A stretch of DNA of 64,000 nt from Aurelia coerulea. Its lineage: Eukaryota > Cnidaria > Scyphozoa > Semaeostomeae > Ulmaridae. Below the pieces are notes generated by a model. The model was not told the DNA's origin. It worked only from the letters and a program-made list of their open reading frames with translations, and searched no databases. The stretch spans positions 6,566,743-6,630,742 of the forward strand of contig CM076962.1 of the NCBI GenBank assembly GCA_039566865.1, written 5' to 3'. The position numbers were made by a program, and so were the translations under genes. This document shows positions 13,201 to 25,339 of the stretch, one piece after another (the stretch's first letter is position 1; the number at the start of each line of letters is the position of its first letter).

Positions 13201-16200
13201 CCATCATCTACATGGAGGAGAAAGAATATTTTGCCACACCTCAAGTGACACACCCAACTAACACAAAAGAATGATTATAGAATTCAACTAAATCTGCAGT
13301 AATGATTGAATAAGGACACAATGATTTTATGCTCCTTTTAAAAACTATTGGAATCCAAATACAGCAGGGACAGTGTCATTATATGATTTGATCACGGGTA
13401 ACCACAAGGGCAACCACAAGGGTAACCATGATTTCATACTATTTTTCGTTGAATAAGCACGGGTAACCACGGGTAACCACGGGTAACCATAATATTTATA
13501 AGGAAACATAACTTTCCTTTTAAATATTATGGTTACCCGTGGTTACCCGTGGTTACCCGTGCTTATTCAATGCAAAATAGTATGAAATCATGGTTACCCT
13601 TGTGGTTACCCGTGTGGTTACCCGTGCCAAAGCCCATCAGTGTATACATAAGATAATTTTGATGCAAACTTGCAAGTACCACATAGTCCTAAGATCGGCC
13701 ATCTTTGCGAAAAGCTGCCATATTTGTTACCATAGAGATTTTTCATGCCAAAAGACGCCATTATTTCTGAATATCAGTTTGTTTATTGGAATTATGGATG
13801 AATGGCCTGAACTTATTTCTCTACCAAATTATAAAGAAAAGTCAGACATGACCGTACTTGTCGTAAGTACTATAAAATTGGTTTATGATATGTTGTTCTG
13901 ACAATGTGTGAAGATTTGCCAATTCCATCGTCAATACTGAGCCCTTCCTTGCTAATTTGATCATCTATCCTGTTAAAAGTGTCAAATGTTACATTTTTTC
14001 ACTGATGCCATCTTACTGGTAAAGATTCTAATTATTTTTCGCATTTTCCCCTTTCTTTGACCAACCCTACAAGATTCTTCATACAGACAATCGTGGACAA
14101 AATATATTGGAACAACGTAAGATTCTACAATTTCATTTGAAAAACCCCCCTTTTACCCCCGATACAATGTTGTTTGGATGTTTTCAGCTTCAAGATGCCA
14201 ACCAACATTGTTTCGGGGGTAAAAGGGGGTGGTGCAGATGTAAGAGTGAGAAGAACTGAGATAATCACCAAAAAATCAACTTTGTTCCAAATATTTTGTC
14301 CAGGATTGTCTGGCAAAAATATTGATATATTAGACTTTGCCTGTGAACAGTGAACGTTGTATAACGTTTAACTTGCTTCTTTTTCGATCAAACATGTAGC
14401 CATCATCTACATGGAGGAGAAAGAATATTTTGCCACACCTCAAGTGACACACCCAACTAACACAAAAGAATGATTATAGAATTCAACTAAATCTGCAGTA
14501 ATGATTGAATAAGGACACAATGATTTTATGCTCCTTTTAAAAACTATTGGAATCCAAATACAGCAGGGACAGTGTCATTATATGATTTGATCACGGGTAA
14601 CCACAAGGGCAACCACAAGGGTAACCATGATTTCATACTATTTTTCGTTGAATAAGCACGGGTAACCACGGGTAACCACGGGTAACCATAATATTTATAA
14701 GGAAACATAACTTTCCTTTTAAATATTATGGTTACCCGTGGTTACCCGTGGTTACCCGTGCTTATTCAATGCAAAATAGTATGAAATCATGGTTACCCTT
14801 GTGGTTACCCGTGTGGTTACCCGTGCCAAAGCCCATCAGTGTATACATAAGATAATTTTGATGCAAACTTGCAAGTACCACATAGTCCTAAGATCGGCCA
14901 TCTTTGCGAAAAGCTGCCATATTTGTTACCATAGAGATTTTTCATGCCAAAAGACGCCATTATTTCTGAATATCAGTTTGTTTATTGGAATTATGGATGA
15001 ATGGCCTGAACTTATTTCTCTACCAAATTATAAAGAAAAGTCAGACATGACCGTACTTGTCGTAAGTACTATAAAATTGGTTTATGATATGTTGTTCTGA
15101 CAATGTGTGAAGATTTGCCAATTCCATCGTCAATACTGAGCCCTTCCTTGCTAATTTGATCATCTATCCTGTTAAAAGTGTCAAATGTTACATTTTTTCA
15201 CTGATGCCATCTTACTGGTAAAGATTCTAATTATTTTTCGCATTTTCCCCTTTCTTTGACCAACCCTACAAGTTTCTTCATACAGACAATCGTGGACAAA
15301 ATATATTGGAACAACGTAAGATTCTACAATTTCATTTGAACAACCCCCCTTTTACCGCCGATACAATGTTGTTTGGATGTTTTCAGCTTCAAGATGCCAA
15401 CCAACATTGTTTCGGGGGTAAAAGGGGGTGGTGCAGATGTAAGAGTGAGAAGAACTGAGATAATCACCAAAAAATCAACTTTGTTCCAAATATTTTGTCC
15501 AGGATTGTCTGGCAAAAATATTGATATATTAGACTTTGCCTGTGAACAGTGAACGTTGTATAACGTTTAACTTGCTTCTTTTTCGATCAAACATGTAGCC
15601 ATCATCTACATGGAGGAGAAAGAATATTTTGCCACACCTCAAGTGACACACCCAACTAACACAAAAGAATGATTATAGAATTCAACTAAATCTGCAGTAA
15701 TGATTGAATAAGGACACAATGATTTTATGCTCCTTTTAAAAACTATTGGAATCCAAATACAGCAGGGACAGTGTCATTATATGATTTGATCACGGGTAAC
15801 CACAAGGGCAACCACAAGGGTAACCATGATTTCATACTATTTTTCGTTGAATAAGCACGGGTAACCACGGGTAACCACGGGTAACCATAATATTTATAAG
15901 GAAACATAACTTTCCTTTTAAATATTATGGTTACCCGTGGTTACCCGTGGTTACCCGTGCTTATTCAATGCAAAATAGTATGAAATCATGGTTACCCTTG
16001 TGGTTACCCGTGTGGTTACCCGTGCCAAAGCCCATCAGTGTATACATAAGATAATTTTGATGCAAACTTGCAAGTACCACATAGTCCTAAGATCGGCCAT
16101 CTTTGCGAAAAGCTGCCATATTTGTTACCATAGAGATTTTTCATGCCAAAAGACGCCATTATTTCTGAATATCAGTTTGTTTATTGGAATTATGGATGAA

Positions 16201-16858
16201 TGGCCTGAACTTATTTCTCTACCAAATTATAAAGAAAAGTCAGACATGACCGTACTTGTCGTAAGTACTATAAAATTGGTTTATGATATGTTGTTCTGAC
16301 AATGTGTGAAGATTTGCCAATTCCATCGTCAATACTGAGCCCTTCCTTGCTAATTTGATCATTTATCCTGTTAAAAGTGTCAAATGTTACATTTTTTTTT
16401 CACTGATGCCATCTTACTGGTAAAGATTCTAATTATTTTTCGCATTTCCCCCTTTCTTTGACCAACCCTACAAGATTCTTCATTCAGACAATCGTGGACA
16501 AAATATATTGGAACAACGTAAGATTCTACAATTTCATTTGAAAAACCCCCCTTTTACCGCCGATACAATGTTGTTTGGATGTTTTCAGCTTCAAGATGCC
16601 AACCAACATTGTTTCGGGGGTAAAAGGGGGTGGTGCAGATGTAAGAGTGAGAAGAACTGAGATAATCACCAAAAAATCAACTTTGTTCCAAATATTTTGT
16701 CCAGGATTGTCTGGCAAAAATATTGATATATTAGACTTTGCCTGTGAACAGTGAACGTTGTATAACGTTTAACTTGCTTCTTTTTCGATCAAACATGTAG
16801 CCATCATCTACATGGAGGAGAAAGAATATTTTGCCACACCTCAAGTGACACACCCAAC

Positions 16859-17899
16859 TAACACAAAAGAATGATTATAGAATTCAACTAAATCTGCAGT
16901 AATGATTGAATAAGGACACAATGATTTTATGCTCCTTTTAAAAACTATTGGAATCCAAATACAGCAGGGACAGTGTCATTATATGATTTGATCACGGGTA
17001 ACCACAAGGGCAACCACAAGGGTAACCATGATTTCATACTATTTTTCGTTGAATAAGCACGGGTAACCACGGGTAACCACGGGTAACCATAATATTTATA
17101 AGGAAACATAACTTTCCTTTTAAATATTATGGTTACCCGTGGTTACCCGTGCTTATTCAATGCAAAATAGTATGAAATCATGGTTACCCTTGTGGTTACC
17201 CGTGTGGTTACCCGTGCCAAAGCCCATCAGTGTATACATAAGATAATTTTGATGCAAACTTGCAAGTACCACATAGTCCTAAGATCGGCCATCTTTGCGA
17301 AAAGCTGCCATATTTGTTACCATAGAGATTTTTCATGCCAAAAGACGCCATTATTTCTGAATATCAGTTTGTTTATTGGAATTATGGATGAATGGCCTGA
17401 ACTTATTTCTCTACCAAATTATAAAGAAAAGTCAGACATGACCGTACTTGTCGTAAGTACTATAAAATTGGTTTATGATATGTTGTTCTGACAATGTGTG
17501 AAGATTTGCCAATTCCATCGTCAATACTGAGCCCTTCCTTGCTAATTTGATCATCTATCCTGTTAAAAGTGTCAAATGTTACATTTTTTCACTGATGCCA
17601 TCTTACTGGTAAAGATTCTAATTATTTTTCGCATTTTCCCCTTTCTTTGACCAACCCTACAAGTTTCTTCATACAGACAATCGTGGACAAAATATATTGG
17701 AACAACGTAAGATTCTACAATTTCATTTGAACAACCCCCCTTTTACCCCCGATACAATGTTGTTTGGATGTTTTCAGCTTCAAGATGCCAACCAACATTG
17801 TTTCGGGGGTAAAAGGGGGTGGTGCAGATGTAAGAGTGAGAAGAACTGAGATAATCACCAAAAAATCAACTTTGTTCCAAATATTTTGTCCAGGATTGT
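16859..17899. repeat. Terminal, truncated satellite unit 13
   Basis: This unit matches the others until the CAGGATTGT of the right TIR of the embedded element, then joins unrelated sequence at 17900. It also lacks one decamer in the right hairpin arm. The breakpoint is about two bases inside the TIR end. Confidence 0.9.
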
Positions 17900-19316
17900 A
17901 GGTTCAGGGGGTCGATAAATGCTTTAAAGAATCCATTTTTTCTTATAAACTGTCAGCTCAGAACAGATGAGTTCAAGACTTGAGACTTCAAATAAAGGAA
18001 CACGACTGCAAACAACACCCTTACGAACATACTGCATTAGGCCACCGCCAAATTCATTCCTATCACGACGCATGTGTGTTTGGTAGTTATTCATCAAAAA
18101 GCTTTATTATTGAATTCCCAGTTAAGTTTTGTCTCCTCGATAACGAGAATATCAGGCAAAAACTTTACAACAATTATCCTAAGATCGACAATTTTCTATC
18201 TCAAGCTATTTATTTTAAGGAATGCAAGGAGAAGGTGGTTATGGCACTGTACCCTTAATCCAAAAAGATTTTCCAAATCACATGAAAAATCAGATAGTGA
18301 AGAGTGATAGTGAAGTGGGACTAGGTAAAGATGTAGGAAGCTCTACGGAACTAGCCTTATTTCGGCATTCGCTGAAGGCCCCATGTACACTGGTGCTTAA
18401 AAGTACAATTAGCATTTGAAGACAACCTCAAGTTTCTCGTTTCCGGCTCAAGATGCTCGATTTCACAGCATTAACTGGATACCTGTATGCTCATAAACTG
18501 ACCAAAGTTTGCTTGCATTTCCTTCCATCAGGGTTCTAGATTTACTCACGTCAACATACAGGAGAAGAGCAATATGTAAATGGCCTATTTAATTCACTTC
18601 TTGCCATAAATATATGAATCGAAGGCAAATGAAAATGCACCAGTGTGTATTTAACTAGATCAACTGAGTCCATGACATACCCTTCTCGTGCTTCTCATCA
18701 CCCTTCGTGATTCATTTTATTCATTTCTTTTCGGCTACAAAATTGCTCAAAGCTTTTCTGAACACTCTTCTGATGTTTGGGACTAATATATGACGAAATT
18801 ATTTCGCAAAGGAAACCAACAAATAGTCTGATATTACATCAGAATGGGGATGCCAAAATTATTTTGATTTTAAGATACGACATACCATATTTACAAGAGA
18901 GCAATTTCATCGAGGTAGTGATTGCTTCGCCAAATGATCGCGGATGCTTTGGTACAAAAGCTTGGACAAAGTCAGCCAGAGTCAGAATCGCTCCTTCCAA
19001 GTTTTTGGCACCATTTGATGGCAGCCAGAGCCTCTGTGAGTGTTGGGCTGCTCGTCTGTGATACAAATCAATAAAGGGGTGGAGTTGCCGTTATTCAAAG
19101 TTCATAGCGTACGTAGCCTCTGGAAAATCACCGGAAAATGAATGTGCTAGCAAGCGGGCAACCTTTCGAAATAGGTTTCTTCATATCTGTAATGTAACGT
19201 ACAAGGCAGGAGCATCGCTTCTTTGATGGCATTTATTTTGGAAGTAACAACAAAATGCTGAATTTGAGACGCCCTGTTTGGCCTTTGGCAAACAGGTTAA
19301 TCCTTAATGGCCACAA
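17900..19316. other. Non-coding right flank of the array
   Basis: The longest frames (for example 17980-18258 on the plus strand, 92 codons) show no family I recognise and overlap other frames. They may be chance ORFs or pieces of a decayed gene. No repeats stand out. Confidence 0.4.
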
Positions 19317-20332
19317 ATTGACAACATAAACATTTAGGACTTATCCTGGACTCAAAGCTATCTTTCTCAGCTCATATCATATCAGCTATCTCTAAAACAA
19401 GAAAGGGCATTGGTTTGCTGAAATATCTCTCCAAATATCTGCCCAGGCATACCCTAAACGAATTATATAAGCTCTATGTTCGACCCCACCTGGATTATGG
19501 TGATGTTATTTACGATATTCCTGCTAAAGTGTGTGAATTCAGTCAAAACATCATTTTACCAAATTTGATGGAAAAGCTAGAGTCTGTTCAGTATTCTGCT
19601 GCTTTGGCGGTAACCGGAACATGGAGGGGAACATCTCGCGAGAAGCTGTACACAGAGCTTGGATGGGAGTCACTGAGTTCCAGAAGATGGAGTAGACGCC
19701 TTACCTTGTTCTACAAGTTTGTAAATAATCTTAGTCCTGAGTATACAGTAGACCCAATTCCCCCTCTTCATCAGTCACAGTATCGCCTTCGCAATCAGGA
19801 TGTCATTGGGCGATTAAAGGCAAGGACAGAAAAATTCAAGTCTTCCTTTTATCCTAATTGTTTATCTGAATGGAATAAGCTTGAGCCTGAATTGAGACTT
19901 GCACCTTCTATTGCTGTTTTTAAAAAAAAGCTCCTTTCAAAAATTCGCCCCCCTGCAAAATCTGTCTTTGGAATTCACGATCCAAAGGGTTTATCCTACC
20001 TTACTCAACTTAGGGTTGGTCTCAGCAAGTTAAATGTCCACAAATTCGAGCATAATTTCAGGGATACCATAAACCCGATGTGCCCAACAAGCGATGGTAT
20101 TGAGGACGTGGAGCACTTTTTGTTGCTCTGCCCTTCTTTTGATGCTCAACGCCGAGATCTTCTCGCTGGAATTGTTGAATTATTACGACCATCTGTACAT
20201 ATCACCAATCTTTCAAATGATGCTTTGGTGCAACTTTTATTATATGGTGATCAAGATCTTTCTTATGACTTGAACAGAGATATACTCGAACTAACTTTAC
20301 ATTTCATTCACGAAACTGGTCGGTTTGAATAA
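19317..20332 (+). pseudogene. LINE-A1: reverse transcriptase C-terminal part, 5'-truncated
   Basis: The frame opens just after a stop and begins with KHLGLILDSK, the end of the RT palm/thumb region of non-LTR elements. It runs without a stop to 20332, ending in HETGRFE. It contains the thumb block (YLSKYLPRHTLNELYKLYV, HLDYGDVIY), the conserved WESL..RRW..R segment and a C-terminal zinc-binding block (MCP...VEHFLLLCPSF). The endonuclease and catalytic YADD are missing, so the copy cannot be active. It is the 3' part of a CR1/Jockey-like LINE; the exact clade needs a tree. Two more copies of this family lie at 37254-42079 and 56219-56886. Confidence 0.9.
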
Positions 20333-20720
20333 GATCTTCCAAACCTCAGTCATGCACAAAGCAGCCACCAAGTCTCTTTGCGTAAATGTTTCCTTTTCTT
20401 TGTAAATTCTGTTTCACATCAGATGACAGGCATTTGATTTACCTTAAATATCTAGAACGAGTTGTGCTCGCATTGATCGCAACCCTGACCTGACATCTGA
20501 TGTGGGATGGAATCTAGTATAGTATCCAGTAGTTTTTAAATCGTTCGTAGTGTAGTTGTATTTAGTTTAACGTTGCGTGTCTTTTCATATTGGCCGTGGG
20601 GTAGTCATAGTCTTTCGCTCCCCATGGTATCGTCCCTGTAGTGTAGTATAGTAATCAGGAACGTATAGTAGAATGTAAGATTATATTGTAATATTTTAAT
20701 ATGAATAAAAAAAAAAAAAT
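20333..20720 (+). other. LINE-A1 3' UTR and poly(A)
   Basis: The region continues to an A-run at about 20708-20720. A possible stem-loop lies at 20593-20627 (GGGG...TCGCTCCCC). The same motif, followed by ATCGT, precedes the A-tail in the LINE-A2 and LINE-A3 copies. It may be the 3' signal used by the RT for template choice; that role is inferred. Confidence 0.7.
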
Positions 20721-20934
20721 TGACATTTTGAGAACTTTGAGCACCTCCAGAGGGTGCTCAATTTGCTTAAGCGGTCTCTTTCATCTTTTCTAAACTTTTG
20801 CTCAAGAAAATTTGGCAAAAAAGACCATGTACACTGAACGGAAGTCTGTTAATCCCCTAATTGCCCACAAAAACTTAAGAACAGTGCTAGTGTACACGTG
20901 AAGCTGAAAATGTTGATCTGCTTCAAAGGACGGT

Positions 20935-21710
20935 CAATAACGAACTGAAAAAGTGAAGATGTGGCTAGATCTTAACAAATCGTCATCAAATATTGATAAG
21001 AATAGTTTCATCAATTTCAAGTCTTCTCGGCATTCTTCCTCTGAAATTGTCACTATCAAATTGTACATCTTCCATTTAAACAAACTAGCTATGTAGATTA
21101 CTAGGCATTCTGCTGAGTTGAATGAAAGTCTTTCATGGAAATATCACCTGACTGAATTTTCCAAGAAGCTAGCTAGAACTCGTGATATGTTTTTAAAGTG
21201 AGATACTTCTAACCAATTGATGTTCTAATCTGTCTTTACAATTCATTATTTTCACCTTTTCTACTATATGGAATATAATTTTGGGGTCTCACTAATAAAC
21301 AGAAAAGGGGTTTAAGGGAAATTTCATTTGATCACTCTACTTTTCTTTCTATTCCTATATTCAATAACTTAAATTTTTCAAAGCTGCATGATCTTTTCCA
21401 TCTCAAATTGCTCACCTTTGTGGATGAATGTGTAAATAAGATCTCACTTGATTATTTTCGCTCTTTCTTTAATTTAGTCGAATCTGTTCATCATTATGGT
21501 ACTGCGCAAATTACCAAGAATTACATTTTCTTAACTCGGAAAAACACTAATCAACATGAAAATTTGTCTGTACCTTACTGTGGTGCAAAGATGTGGAATG
21601 CAATTCAAATAGAAAGAAAGCAATCTCCATCAGTCATTGGTGTTCGTGAAAACTTGAAATTATACCGAGTGTCCCAAAAAACTTATTACAAGTTTGAAAA
21701 ATTCTGACGC
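20935..21710 (+). pseudogene. Decayed LINE RT fragment (second family)
   Basis: With frameshifts, 20935-21210 reads as an RT thumb-like segment (ESLSWKYHLTEFSKKLARTR). 21408-21707 reads as the C-terminal part with HDLFHLKLLTFV, NKISLDYFRSFF and YCGAKMWNAIQ, typical of the end of LINE ORF2. There are several stops, and no endonuclease or YADD is seen. At about 21664 the coding similarity runs into CCGAGTGTCCCAAAAAA, which looks like the end of a different transposon. Confidence 0.7.
21664..21690 (+). mobile_element. Solo TIR-like end
   Basis: TACCGAGTGTCCCAAAAAAC resembles the end of the 5.2-kb element at 47063. No inverted partner is seen nearby, so this is at most one end of a decayed DNA element. 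Confidence 0.35.
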
Positions 21711-22259
21711 CAATAGTTTAAATCTAATTACCTAAAGCATATTTTTTTGCTAACCTTCACTATTTGCAAAATGAAATTTTGATATTTTGCTGACCACTGT
21801 GGGTAATTTGGTTGAAGAGCTATAAACCAGCAAACGCAAAATTTACTCTTGGACCCAAACCAGAGCCACCATTGTTAAATCACGTAGTCAAGAAACCCTC
21901 ACCATAGCAACCCGTGATATTCCCAGAAAAAATTGCTGTTGATTTTAATTCAACTACAAAATTGCCTCAAAACTAACAAAGCTAACAAAACTAAATCAAA
22001 GATTAGAATGTTTTCTGATCGGCTTCTAACAATAAGCATCGCGAAACAAATCAGCGTTGGATGTCGAGGGCCAACATGCTTCTGTCGTCTCTAGAATTCT
22101 TAGCTCTTCTCTACTGGGATCTTGGGCTTTTTCTAAGAGAAACTTTTACACTTGCTGATGTATTGATTTGCAACCAAATTACCAAAAATTATGAGAAAAG
22201 TACCAAAATATGATTCAGCTTTTGAGGGTTACCATAAATATAGTTTCTGGGTGATTTGA
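21711..22259. other. Non-coding stretch
   Basis: AT-rich, with no gene-like frame and no clear repeat. Confidence 0.5.
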
Positions 22260-22832
22260 CCGAATCTCTTGGTATTAGAATTTTTCAAACTTACTGACTC
22301 TATTAAACTACTCTCAAAACATGCGAAACCCTCATACAAGACCACCAGAAACAGTGAAAAAACTCACTTGAATCACTGCCCAAAAGCCTTATCATATAAA
22401 ACATACAAATCTCAAATTACATATGAAAATTATCTTTCCCTAATTGCCAACAGATCGCATGGACGAATACTATCAAAATTGCGCCTTGGCGACCACTGCC
22501 TTGCAATAGAGAAAGGAAGGCATTTCCCTTAGAAAGAGAAAGACGGTTCTGCAGATCCTGCCAAAACAAATTTGAAAACGAGACCCACTTCATTATCTTG
22601 TGCCAAACATTGATCTCTGAACGGACAGTGTTCCCTAGTTTCTAGATAAAACACATAATCTCTGCCCCAATTTCAAATATATACCAACGGATGAAAAGAA
22701 ACTTATATACTTAACGTGCAACGAAGATGAACTCCTCTTACAGACATTTTCTGAATTTCTTCATGATATATACTCCAAACACCTCAATTCAGAAAACGGA
22801 AATCAACAAAAAGTAGAATCGAACCCAACCTA
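22260..22832 (+). pseudogene. LINE C-terminal remnant with decayed zinc block
   Basis: 22269-22532 contains SKLRLGDHCLAIEKGRH, a block found near the C-terminus of many LINE ORF2 proteins. After a stop, another frame shows a CRSC..KFENETHFIILC-like cysteine/histidine block. A further frame (about 22715-22832) reads NEDELLLQTFSEFLHDIYSKHL and ends at a stop. At least two frame changes are needed. The RT core is absent. Confidence 0.7.
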
Positions 22833-22953
22833 GTAATCTTTAGGTATGGTGGTAACCTCTATCTTGTACTGTTTATTTTGTATTTAATCATCTTTTGTTA
22901 TCTATAGCCATAGTTGACCATGTATCAAATGATATAGTTTCTATGAAATATAA

Positions 22954-22980
22954 ATACCGGGTGTCTAAAAAAAGTACCCC
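22954..22980 (+). mobile_element. Solo TIR-like end
   Basis: TACCGGGTGTCTAAAAAAAG resembles the 47063 terminus. It lies about 120 bp past the LINE remnant and 140 bp before an inverted-repeat arm, and might be the left end of an element reaching about 25.1 kb. No matching right end was found. Confidence 0.3.
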
Positions 22981-23359
22981 CTTTCGGACTGAACAACAAG
23001 GGAACAAAACGATAGAATTTGAGGATTTGCTGAGTTCATAGCTACATTTGTCGATCTTTAACTTAAATGCACATACCTCGCATTTTGATATAGTCCATCA
23101 AACACTGGACTTGCTCCAATTCTCGCTCTTGATCAATAAATACGGGAGGGGAAAGGAGGAAAAAGGGGAGAACATGGGGAAAGGAATAAAGAAAGAAAGG
23201 GAAGGAGAGCGAGACTTGTGAACAACGCGATCCGAAACGAGGCCATATTGTCCGCGTTTGACAGATCTGGACGGGGGTACCGGTAAGGAGATACGGAGGC
23301 AAAAACAATAGAAAATAGAACACAACAACTGTAGGTCATACGTTAGTAATGGCGCAGTA

Positions 23360-23581
23360 ATGGCGGATGAAGAAAATGCCGGCAGGTTTGACACGAGCAA
23401 GCACACCAGCAAATATATTTCAAATATTCCAGTAAAAAAACACTTCGCGACAAGGCAACAAGGCTTGATTTTCTTACTGGCTCCAGTGATACCATCCCTG
23501 CATAGACAGTCACAATTTCACAAGGGGCGGAGGGGTCGTGTTCTGCGAAAGAACTGGACAAGGAGGAAGCTAATTTTGTAA
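23360..23581 (+). CDS. Unrecognised exon-like ORF inside the inverted arms
   Basis: A 73-codon frame starts in an ATGGCGG context (MADEENAGRFDTSKHTSKYI). A possible splice donor follows the 24th codon (ATTCCA then GTAAAA). Composition up to there looks more protein-like than the remainder. I do not recognise a family, and an opposing frame overlaps it. It could be a captured exon or chance. Confidence 0.15.
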   Translation: MADEENAGRFDTSKHTSKYISNIPVKKHFATRQQGLIFLLAPVIPSLHRQSQFHKGRRGRVLRKNWTRRKLIL

Positions 23582-23599
23582 GCTTTACCATTATCTATG

Positions 23600-24900
23600 G
23601 CTTTACAGTGTTAAAGCCATGAGAGCAATTTTGAGAGGTTTTACTGCAGCCAAGACGAAGGACCATGCATGAAAGGGCCTACAGTCATGTCCTTACTTGC
23701 AGTTTATCGTTTATGTTGTCACGCAATCCCTTTTTTGGAGTAACGTAAAGCGGGTGAAAACTCGAACCCAAGATTGATCTTTTTCTCAAAAACGTAGAAG
23801 GTAAAGGTGTATTTCCCGATTATTTTCTGTCGATTTTTGCATTATGATCTTTGCAGATCTTTATCTCAAAAATCCAAATCGTCAACAGTTACAGTGAGCC
23901 TATTGTTCGATTATCGTCAGTGCAATAAATTCTGTCAACAGAAGTCATATTTCTATGAGATGAATACTACCCCCGAGCTTTGAAGCCATGACAGGGCCTT
24001 TTTAACATTAGAACTGGGGGGGGCAATTGCCCCCCGATCCCTAGACTTTGCCCCCCAGTGTCGAAATTTTTGACCCCAGAAAATTATCCCTTATTTCAAG
24101 TAAGTGATTTTCAGAAAATAAGCTATTGCTGCCACCACTGCGTAGGCAACCTGCAAAAGCCACGCGTAAATGAATGGAATACGATAACTGGACTGTTTAC
24201 CACTAGAGACAGGATGTTTCAGCCAAAGTCAAGAATGTTTCTTCAAAAATGCTACTCACGCATATAGGATAAATGTCACAAAATTATCAAAGTTTCCTTG
24301 TCACTAATGGCAAACATGATATTGGGAGATCCATTCTAAGCCAAAGTAAAGGGTGTGGCCCTGAAAATTTTCCTGGGGGCTTTGCCCCCAGACCCCCTCA
24401 TTTCACCTAACTTAAAATTTCTGGCCACGCCACTGCTCACGAGAATTCGCAATGAGTTTTGTAAATCAAATATGTCAATATCAAATAAGTCTTACACAAC
24501 ACTCTTGACAAAGTATTCCTATCCTGCCTGTTGTAGTTTGATTTTAGCTAGCCTGTTTGATATACATTTGGATTCGTAAATTTCCTATTTTTCTCCAGGA
24601 CCTCCAAGCATAAAATGCCCTTTCAGCAATGCACAGAAGGGCGTTGCCAAAAGAAAAGAAGGCATTGACCAAAAAAAATTTCGGACTCCCGAACACTTTA
24701 CGCCTTCGGCGCGAATTAGTGCCCCCCCCCCCCCCCGATCTGAAAACGCTCCTACGGGCCTGTTTTTTTAGCTTGCTTTTCTAGCCAATCAGACTAACAT
24801 ATTCCCTTTTTAGGATTTGCCTCCCCACTTAAAACCTCTTAAAAAAGGCTCTGAGCCATAGAAATAGAGCATTGATAAAATCAATTTTGATTGGCTCATC
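23600..24900. other. Non-coding interior with homopolymer runs
   Basis: Contains the perfect palindrome GGGGGGCAATTGCCCCCC near 24018-24035, C/G-rich tracts near 24050 and 24390, and a C-run at about 24723-24737. No gene-like frame is seen. Confidence 0.45.
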
Positions 24901-25339
24901 TCGTTAACATGAAAGGAAAGCCGCCGGTCAAGATCTTGACCGGTAGGCAGATCAGACAATAGAGCCTCCTTTTCGGAACACGTAGTTCACAAGTGTGGCT
25001 CTCGTTCCCCTTTCTCTTCCCTTTCTTTTTTCCTTCCCCGTGTCCCTCACTTTCCTCCTTTCCCCTCCTGTATTTATTGATCAAGAGCGAAACTTGGAGC
25101 AAGTCCAACAAACACCGGAGATATGAGTTTACAAGTTCAAATTTGGAGTGCACCTGAAACCAGAGGTTTTGAGAAAGAGCCGAGCCATGATTTGACAACA
25201 TTTTGCTAGATTTTGCAAGCATTTTTTAACTTTGAACTTTAGTTTTTACCTTTCAAAGGAATTATGCGTTGAATTGTTTCAATTGTTCTTGAAATGACTT
25301 TTCTTTCGCAGAATTGGTCCTTGTGCTTTTTGTTTGCTT

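Larger units (their letters stand above)
2481..17899. repeat. Satellite array, 12.9 units of ~1.2 kb
   Basis: Thirteen head-to-tail units start at 2481, 3681, 4880, 6069, 7256, 8455, 9652, 10851, 12060, 13259, 14458, 15657 and 16859. Lengths are 1187-1209 bp, and the last unit is cut at 1041 bp. Units differ by few substitutions and small indels, so the array is young or actively homogenised. Each full unit contains, in order, a long hairpin (about unit positions 135-368), a unique segment, an embedded TIR element (about 826-1055) and a ~145-bp linker with the short palindrome AACGTTGTATAACGTT. The small reading frames in each unit overlap the hairpins and have no visible protein signature, so they are not annotated as genes. 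Confidence 0.97.
23093..25116. mobile_element. Element with ~160-bp purine-rich inverted arms
   Basis: 23093-23255 is repeated in inverted orientation at 24955-25116, sharing a TGGACTTGCTCC-type block, GATCAATAAATAC and a ~70-bp purine-rich tract. A perfect 20-bp palindrome, CCGGTCAAGATCTTGACCGG, lies just inside the right arm (24924-24943). No transposase is visible between the arms. It fits a non-autonomous DNA element or two inverted copies of one repeat. Confidence 0.55.

Noticed and set aside
2481..17899. Possibility that the array is a tandem gene cluster such as rDNA or histone genes
   Set aside because: No rRNA, 5S or histone signature is seen; units contain hairpins and a TIR element, with only meaningless short ORFs.
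18777..19066. Overlapping ORFs on both strands at 18.8-19.1 kb
   Set aside because: Mutually antisense, no recognisable motif, no splice or polyadenylation context.
23063..23412. Serine/phenylalanine/proline-rich minus-strand ORFs at 23.1-23.4 kb
   Set aside because: They are translations of the purine-rich tract in several frames, without domain similarity.
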